DNA from: Candidatus Stercoripulliclostridium merdigallinarum
GTDB lineage: Bacteria; Bacillota; Clostridia; Christensenellales; DTU072
Direction of reading: 5' to 3'
DNA length: 7,113 bases
Assembly (NCBI GenBank): GCA_018714575.1
Contig: DVNF01000048.1
Location: 1 to 7,113, forward strand
Shown: in pieces, positions 3,648 to 7,113 of the stretch
How positions within the stretch are numbered: the first letter of the stretch is position 1
Layout of the letters: the number at the start of each line of letters is the position of its first letter
Position numbers and translations under genes: made by a program
Notes under the pieces: generated by a model
What the model was told of the DNA's origin: nothing
What the model saw: the letters and a program-made list of their open reading frames with translations, nothing else
The model's database searches: none

Positions 3648-6353
3648 ATGCCCCAAACAACCGGAAACGAACAAAATTCAGGCATTAAAAATTTAGGCGC
3701 TTTTATCGAAGCCAAACGCCAGGCAGTCGCTAAGTCCCTGGCATTTCAGCGTGGCGCCTTAAACGAAGCAAAGGTAAAACTGGCGGCCAGAAAGGCGGAT
3801 ATCGTCCGCAAACTGGAAGAAGAGGCCGCAAAGCAACAAGCGCAGCAGGTTGCAGAGACGACCGCAAAAACCGAAACGGAAAAAGCGGCAGAAGTCAAGC
3901 CGGTAGAAGAAATCAAGGCGGAGCCCGAAGTTGCGGAAAAAGCTCCCGCGGCGGAGGTCGAACCCGTTAAGGCACAGACGGAAGAGGTTATTAACGCGGA
4001 AAAGGCTGCGGAACCCGTACGCGTTGTCCCCGCAAAGGCTCCGGAACAAAAGAAACCGGAACCTGCCAAGGCGAAGCCTCAAAAAACCGAATTCAGACCC
4101 GCGCCCGCAAAAGAAGCCGACGGGGATAAATCCGACATATCCAAGCAAAGGCTTGCCGCACAGAACGCCGCGCAGTCCATGCTGATTTCCAAACCCAAGA
4201 AGCCGACGATGAAGCCGGTAATAAAAACATATATTCCGCCCGTGGAAGAACCGCGCGGTCCGCGTCCTTTCCGCGACAGGGGCAATAAGCCGAACGGTTC
4301 CAGACCCGACAAAAATTCGGCAGGCGATATTCTTAGAAGAGTATCCGCGTTGGAAAACATCACCAACGTTCCCTCTCCCGGGCAAAATCCTTTAAAGGAT
4401 AAACGTAAGTCGTCATTGGTCGAAAGAAACGACGATAAAGTAAAGACCAACAGAAAAGCCATGACCAAAAAAGGCTACGTCGACGACGGAGCCGTGGTCG
4501 AATACGACGAGATGGGCGAGATCAAAAAGATCCGTACCCGCAGAACCGGCGCGCAAAAGAAAGAGTTTTCCGTTTCTCAAGAACCGCAACAAATCGATCA
4601 TGCCGTATTCACCAGGGAACAGTTTACCGTCAAAGAGTTGGCTGAAAAGATCGGTAAAACAGGGTCTGAAATTATAAAGCGTTTGTTCCAATTAGATATA
4701 ATGAAGACGATAAACGACAATATCGACTTCGAAACGGCAGAATTGGTCGCGGCAGACTTCGGCGTATCGATCGAGTTGCAAAAAGAAGAAACCAGCGAAG
4801 AAAAACTCAGTTCCTACTTTGAAAACGAATCCGAAGACGATCCCGCATTGCTGAAACCGCGTCCCCCGATAGTCACGATCATGGGACACGTCGACCACGG
4901 CAAGACTTCGATTTTGGACTACATTAAAAAATCCAACGTCGCGGCGGGAGAAGCCGGCGGAATTACTCAACATATCAGCGCGTATACAACCGAAGTCCAC
5001 GGAAAACAGATCTGCTTCCTGGATACTCCCGGACACGCGGCGTTTACCGCAATGCGCGCCAGGGGCGCCGACGTTACCGACATAGTCGTAATAGTCGTTG
5101 CTGCCGACGACGGCGTTATGCCGCAAACAGTCGAAGTTATAAACCACTGCAAAGCCGCAGGCGTAAAGATGATAGTCGCAATAAACAAAATCGATAAGAC
5201 GGGAGCCGATCCCGATCGAGTGCTAAGCGAACTGTCCGCACAAGGCATCGTGCCCGAAGAATGGGGCGGCGACGTACCGTGCGTCCGAGTCAGCGCAAAG
5301 ACCGGTCAAAATATCGATCTGTTGTTGGAAAACATACTTATCGTTGCCGAAATGATGGATCTGAAAGCCAATCCCGACAGAAACGCCAGAGGTACGGTTA
5401 TCGAGGCACGCTTGGACAAAAGCAAAGGTCCTTTGGCGGTCGTTTTGGTGCAAAACGGTACTTTGAAAGTCGGCGACCACATCGTTGCCGGTACCGTTAT
5501 AGGTAAGGTACGCGCGTTGCAGGACGAAAGGGGCAGAATGGTCAAAAAAGCTCTGCCCAGCACGGCTGTCGCGCTATTGGGCTTGGACGATGTTCCGGAA
5601 GCCGGCGATCAATTATTAGCGGTTGACGACGAAAAATTGTTAAAGTCCGTTGTCGCTGACCGTATCGCCAAGGAAAAAGAGAAAAAACTGCAAAGCGGCA
5701 GGATCACTTTGGACGACGTTTTCCGCGGCATCGAGGAAGGCAAGCTGAAGGATTTGAATATCATTATCAAAGCCGACGTCCAAGGTTCCGTAGAAGCTAT
5801 AAAACAAAGCTTGTTGGAACTGTCTACGGACGAGGTTCGAGTCAGAATTCCTCACGCCATGGTCGGAGCGATCAATGAATCCGACGTCGTGTTGGCTGAT
5901 TCCATCAACGCCGTTATCATAGGCTTTAACGTCCGTCCGATAGCCGGAGCAAAAGCTTTGGCTGATTCAAAGAAAGTAGAAATCAGGCTGTACCGCGTTA
6001 TTTACGACGCAATCGACGACGTAACGAACGCAATCAAAGGTCTGTCCGCACCTAAATATAAGGAAGAATACCTTGGAAAAGCCGAAGTCCGCGCCGTCTA
6101 TAAGATCAGCGGCGTCGGTAACATCGCAGGTTGTATGGTCTTGGACGGAAAAATCGTCAAAAACGCTAAAGTACGCCTGATTCGTGATAATATCGTCGTT
6201 GCTGATACGGCAATCGATTCTTTGAAACGTATGAAAGACAGCGTAAAAGAAGTCGTTCAGGGCTACGAATGCGGTATCGGTTTGCTGAATTGTTCCGATA
6301 TTAAGGAAGGCGATATAATCGAATCCTTTGAAGTAGTAGAGGATCGTTCGTAG
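3648..6353 (+). CDS. infB: Translation initiation factor IF-2
   Basis: IF-2 (901 aa) is the GTPase that brings fMet-tRNA to the 30S subunit and promotes subunit joining. Residues 1-68 look helical and charged. About 70-160 is a low-complexity Ala/Pro/Lys/Glu linker, and about 200-320 is a basic Arg/Lys/Gly-rich linker. One IF2_N module is present at about 322-375 (FTVKELAEKIGKTGSEIIKR). The GTPase domain follows: G1 GHVDHGKT (413-420), G2 GGITQH (437-442), G3 DTPGH (459-463), G4 NKID (513-516), G5 SAK (549-551). Domain II starts near 580, domain III lies around 700-790, and the fMet-tRNA-binding C2 domain around 806-895. All GTPase motifs are intact. The usual first IF2_N module at the extreme N terminus is not recognisable. 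The ATG has a strong site, AGAGGAAGG (3637-3645). Confidence 0.97.
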   Translation: MPQTTGNEQNSGIKNLGAFIEAKRQAVAKSLAFQRGALNEAKVKLAARKADIVRKLEEEAAKQQAQQVAETTAKTETEKAAEVKPVEEIKAEPEVAEKAPAAEVEPVKAQTEEVINAEKAAEPVRVVPAKAPEQKKPEPAKAKPQKTEFRPAPAKEADGDKSDISKQRLAAQNAAQSMLISKPKKPTMKPVIKTYIPPVEEPRGPRPFRDRGNKPNGSRPDKNSAGDILRRVSALENITNVPSPGQNPLKDKRKSSLVERNDDKVKTNRKAMTKKGYVDDGAVVEYDEMGEIKKIRTRRTGAQKKEFSVSQEPQQIDHAVFTREQFTVKELAEKIGKTGSEIIKRLFQLDIMKTINDNIDFETAELVAADFGVSIELQKEETSEEKLSSYFENESEDDPALLKPRPPIVTIMGHVDHGKTSILDYIKKSNVAAGEAGGITQHISAYTTEVHGKQICFLDTPGHAAFTAMRARGADVTDIVVIVVAADDGVMPQTVEVINHCKAAGVKMIVAINKIDKTGADPDRVLSELSAQGIVPEEWGGDVPCVRVSAKTGQNIDLLLENILIVAEMMDLKANPDRNARGTVIEARLDKSKGPLAVVLVQNGTLKVGDHIVAGTVIGKVRALQDERGRMVKKALPSTAVALLGLDDVPEAGDQLLAVDDEKLLKSVVADRIAKEKEKKLQSGRITLDDVFRGIEEGKLKDLNIIIKADVQGSVEAIKQSLLELSTDEVRVRIPHAMVGAINESDVVLADSINAVIIGFNVRPIAGAKALADSKKVEIRLYRVIYDAIDDVTNAIKGLSAPKYKEEYLGKAEVRAVYKISGVGNIAGCMVLDGKIVKNAKVRLIRDNIVVADTAIDSLKRMKDSVKEVVQGYECGIGLLNCSDIKEGDIIESFEVVEDRS

Positions 6354-6382
6354 CGTAGACGTTCGTAAACGAGGTACTTTTT

Positions 6383-6733
6383 ATGAAAATAGAAAGGGTT
6401 AATTCTGAAATTGCAAAGATTTTGACGGAAGTTATCGGCGAGGATATAAAAGATCCCAGAGTTTCGGAATGCAAAATGCTGACGATAATGAGCGTCGATA
6501 CTTCCGCGGATCTGGGCGTGGCGTTGGTGTTCGTCAGCGTCATGGACGGCGACCCGGAGGCAGTCATCGAAGGTTTGAACGCCGCAAAAGGCTACCTTAG
6601 AAACGCTTTGTTTAAAAGAATGAAGATTCGCACGGTGCCCGAATTGAAATTTTTGTTGGATACCAGCGTCGATTACGGCTTTAAAATCGATAAGATTTTG
6701 CAACAGCTGAAAAAAGAGGAGGCTTCCGATTAA
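6383..6733 (+). CDS. rbfA: Ribosome-binding factor A
   Basis: RbfA (116 aa) is a single KH-like-domain protein that binds the 30S subunit near the 5' end of 16S rRNA during late assembly and cold adaptation. The N-terminal helix (IERVNSEIAKILTEVI, 3-18) is followed by the family DPRVSE segment (24-29). The AAKG interrupted-KH turn at 67-70 replaces the classical GxxG, as is normal for RbfA. The C-terminal signature RTVPELKFLLDTSVDYG spans 83-99. The length is typical, though the N terminus is a few residues shorter than in many homologues. The ATG is preceded by GAGG (6371-6374), 8 bases away. It lies 29 bases after infB, its usual neighbour, and its stop codon is followed immediately by the next ATG. 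RimP in the same operon acts on the same subunit. Confidence 0.95.
   Translation: MKIERVNSEIAKILTEVIGEDIKDPRVSECKMLTIMSVDTSADLGVALVFVSVMDGDPEAVIEGLNAAKGYLRNALFKRMKIRTVPELKFLLDTSVDYGFKIDKILQQLKKEEASD
6715..6722 (+). promoter_or_regulatory. Ribosome binding site of the nrnA-like gene
   Basis: AGAGGAGG, inside the 3' end of rbfA, is a near-perfect Shine-Dalgarno sequence 11 bases before the ATG at 6734. The spacing is slightly long. It supports a start directly after the rbfA stop codon and suggests that the downstream gene is not wholly dependent on coupling. Confidence 0.75.
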
Positions 6734-7113
6734 ATGTACGAGGCTTTGTCCGCTGCAATACATTCCGCCGATAAGGTGGCGCTGTTTATGCACGTGCGCC
6801 CCGACGGCGACGCCGTAGGCAGCGCTCTTGCGACAAAACGTTATTTGGAAAATCTGGGAAAACGCGTCGATATTTTCGTTGAAAATCATGCGGAACTACG
6901 TCAGAACCTCAGGATCTTACCCGGTTTTTCCGATATAGGTAAATGCAGATACCGTCGTTACGATCTGGGTATAGCGTTGGATACGGCTACCGCCGCGAGG
7001 TTGGGAACCAAATGTCAGGGGCTGTATTTCGGTCGTTGTGGCGATCACGCTTTGGTAGATCATCATTATTCGTCCGAAAACTTCGGCGAGATCATCGTCA
7101 GAGAACCGAATGC
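6734..7113 (+). CDS. nrnA: DHH-family phosphoesterase (NrnA-like oligoribonuclease / pAp phosphatase), 5' part
   Basis: Only the first 126 codons are in the window; the frame is open to the right edge. The DHH catalytic motifs are visible. Motif I is MHVRPDGDAVGSALA (residues 19-33). Motif II is IALDTA (about 85-90). Motif III is VDHHYSSENFG (about 109-119), with the eponymous Asp-His-His. These residues bind the metal ions, typically manganese, of the active site. NrnA proteins degrade 2-5-nt RNA and dephosphorylate pAp to AMP. The DHHA1 substrate-binding domain expected at the C terminus would lie beyond the edge. The position after rbfA is the standard Firmicutes arrangement, in which truB and ribF usually come next. 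The start follows the rbfA TAA with no gap and has a strong AGAGGAGG site. Substrate specificity cannot be settled from this fragment. Confidence 0.88.
   Translation, partial: MYEALSAAIHSADKVALFMHVRPDGDAVGSALATKRYLENLGKRVDIFVENHAELRQNLRILPGFSDIGKCRYRRYDLGIALDTATAARLGTKCQGLYFGRCGDHALVDHHYSSENFGEIIVREPN

Noticed and set aside
3759..4385. Antisense open frame of 208 codons opposite the infB N-terminal region
   Set aside because: The translation is a Phe/Arg/Gly/Leu-rich low-complexity string, which is what the reverse complement of Ala/Lys/Glu/Pro-rich codons gives. No motif or domain is recognisable.
5261..5506. 81-codon + strand open frame inside infB
   Set aside because: It overlaps the conserved GTPase and domain II region in another frame, and its Arg/Gly/Ser-rich translation has no recognisable features.
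4461..6353. Possible internal start of IF-2 (ATG at 4461), analogous to the short IF-2 forms of enteric bacteria
   Set aside because: The bases before it (AACAGAAAAGCC) contain no Shine-Dalgarno sequence. Nothing else in the sequence supports a second product.
6263..6889. Antisense open frame of 208 codons across the infB end, rbfA and the nrnA-like start
   Set aside because: It runs opposite three real genes, including both of their junctions, and shows no recognisable domain. The sense-strand genes explain the sequence.

Overview
This window looks like chromosomal housekeeping DNA from a Bacillota (Firmicutes) bacterium, most likely a clostridial lineage. Three things support this. The gene order rimP-nusA-ylxR-ylxQ-infB-rbfA-nrnA is the classic Gram-positive nusA-infB operon, and ylxR and ylxQ are typical of that group. 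NusA is short (370 aa) and lacks the C-terminal acidic repeats of proteobacterial NusA. A perfect AAAGAGTGGC/GCCACTCTTT hairpin stands directly before rimP, as in other Firmicutes. Base composition appears moderate (roughly mid-40s % GC by eye). I cannot name the genus.

Layout: all nine genes are on the + strand. (1) Bases 2-1251 hold the 3' part of lspA (lipoprotein signal peptidase) and a complete rluD/ylyB-type pseudouridine synthase, which overlap by one base (TAATG). (2) Bases 1252-1403 are the only sizeable non-coding stretch. They contain four successive inverted repeats, a plausible sigma-A promoter and the rimP leader hairpin. (3) Bases 1404-7113 are a tightly packed operon: rimP, nusA, ylxR, ylxQ, infB, rbfA and the start of a DHH-family phosphoesterase (nrnA-like), which runs off the right edge. 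Intergenic distances there are 46, -1, -47, 14, 29 and 0 bases.

The operon joins transcription and translation. RimP and RbfA mature the 30S subunit. NusA controls pausing, termination and antitermination by RNA polymerase. IF2 delivers initiator tRNA. YlxR and YlxQ are small RNA-binding-type proteins that travel with NusA and IF2. The NrnA-like protein would degrade nanoRNA and/or pAp. LspA and the pseudouridine synthase form a separate upstream unit that serves lipoprotein maturation and rRNA modification.

I found no mobile element, CRISPR array, tRNA, rRNA, phage gene or defence system, and no convincing undescribed system. The points most worth a second look are the structured rimP leader, the long ylxR/ylxQ overlap, and the unusual N terminus of IF2, which lacks the usual first IF2_N module.
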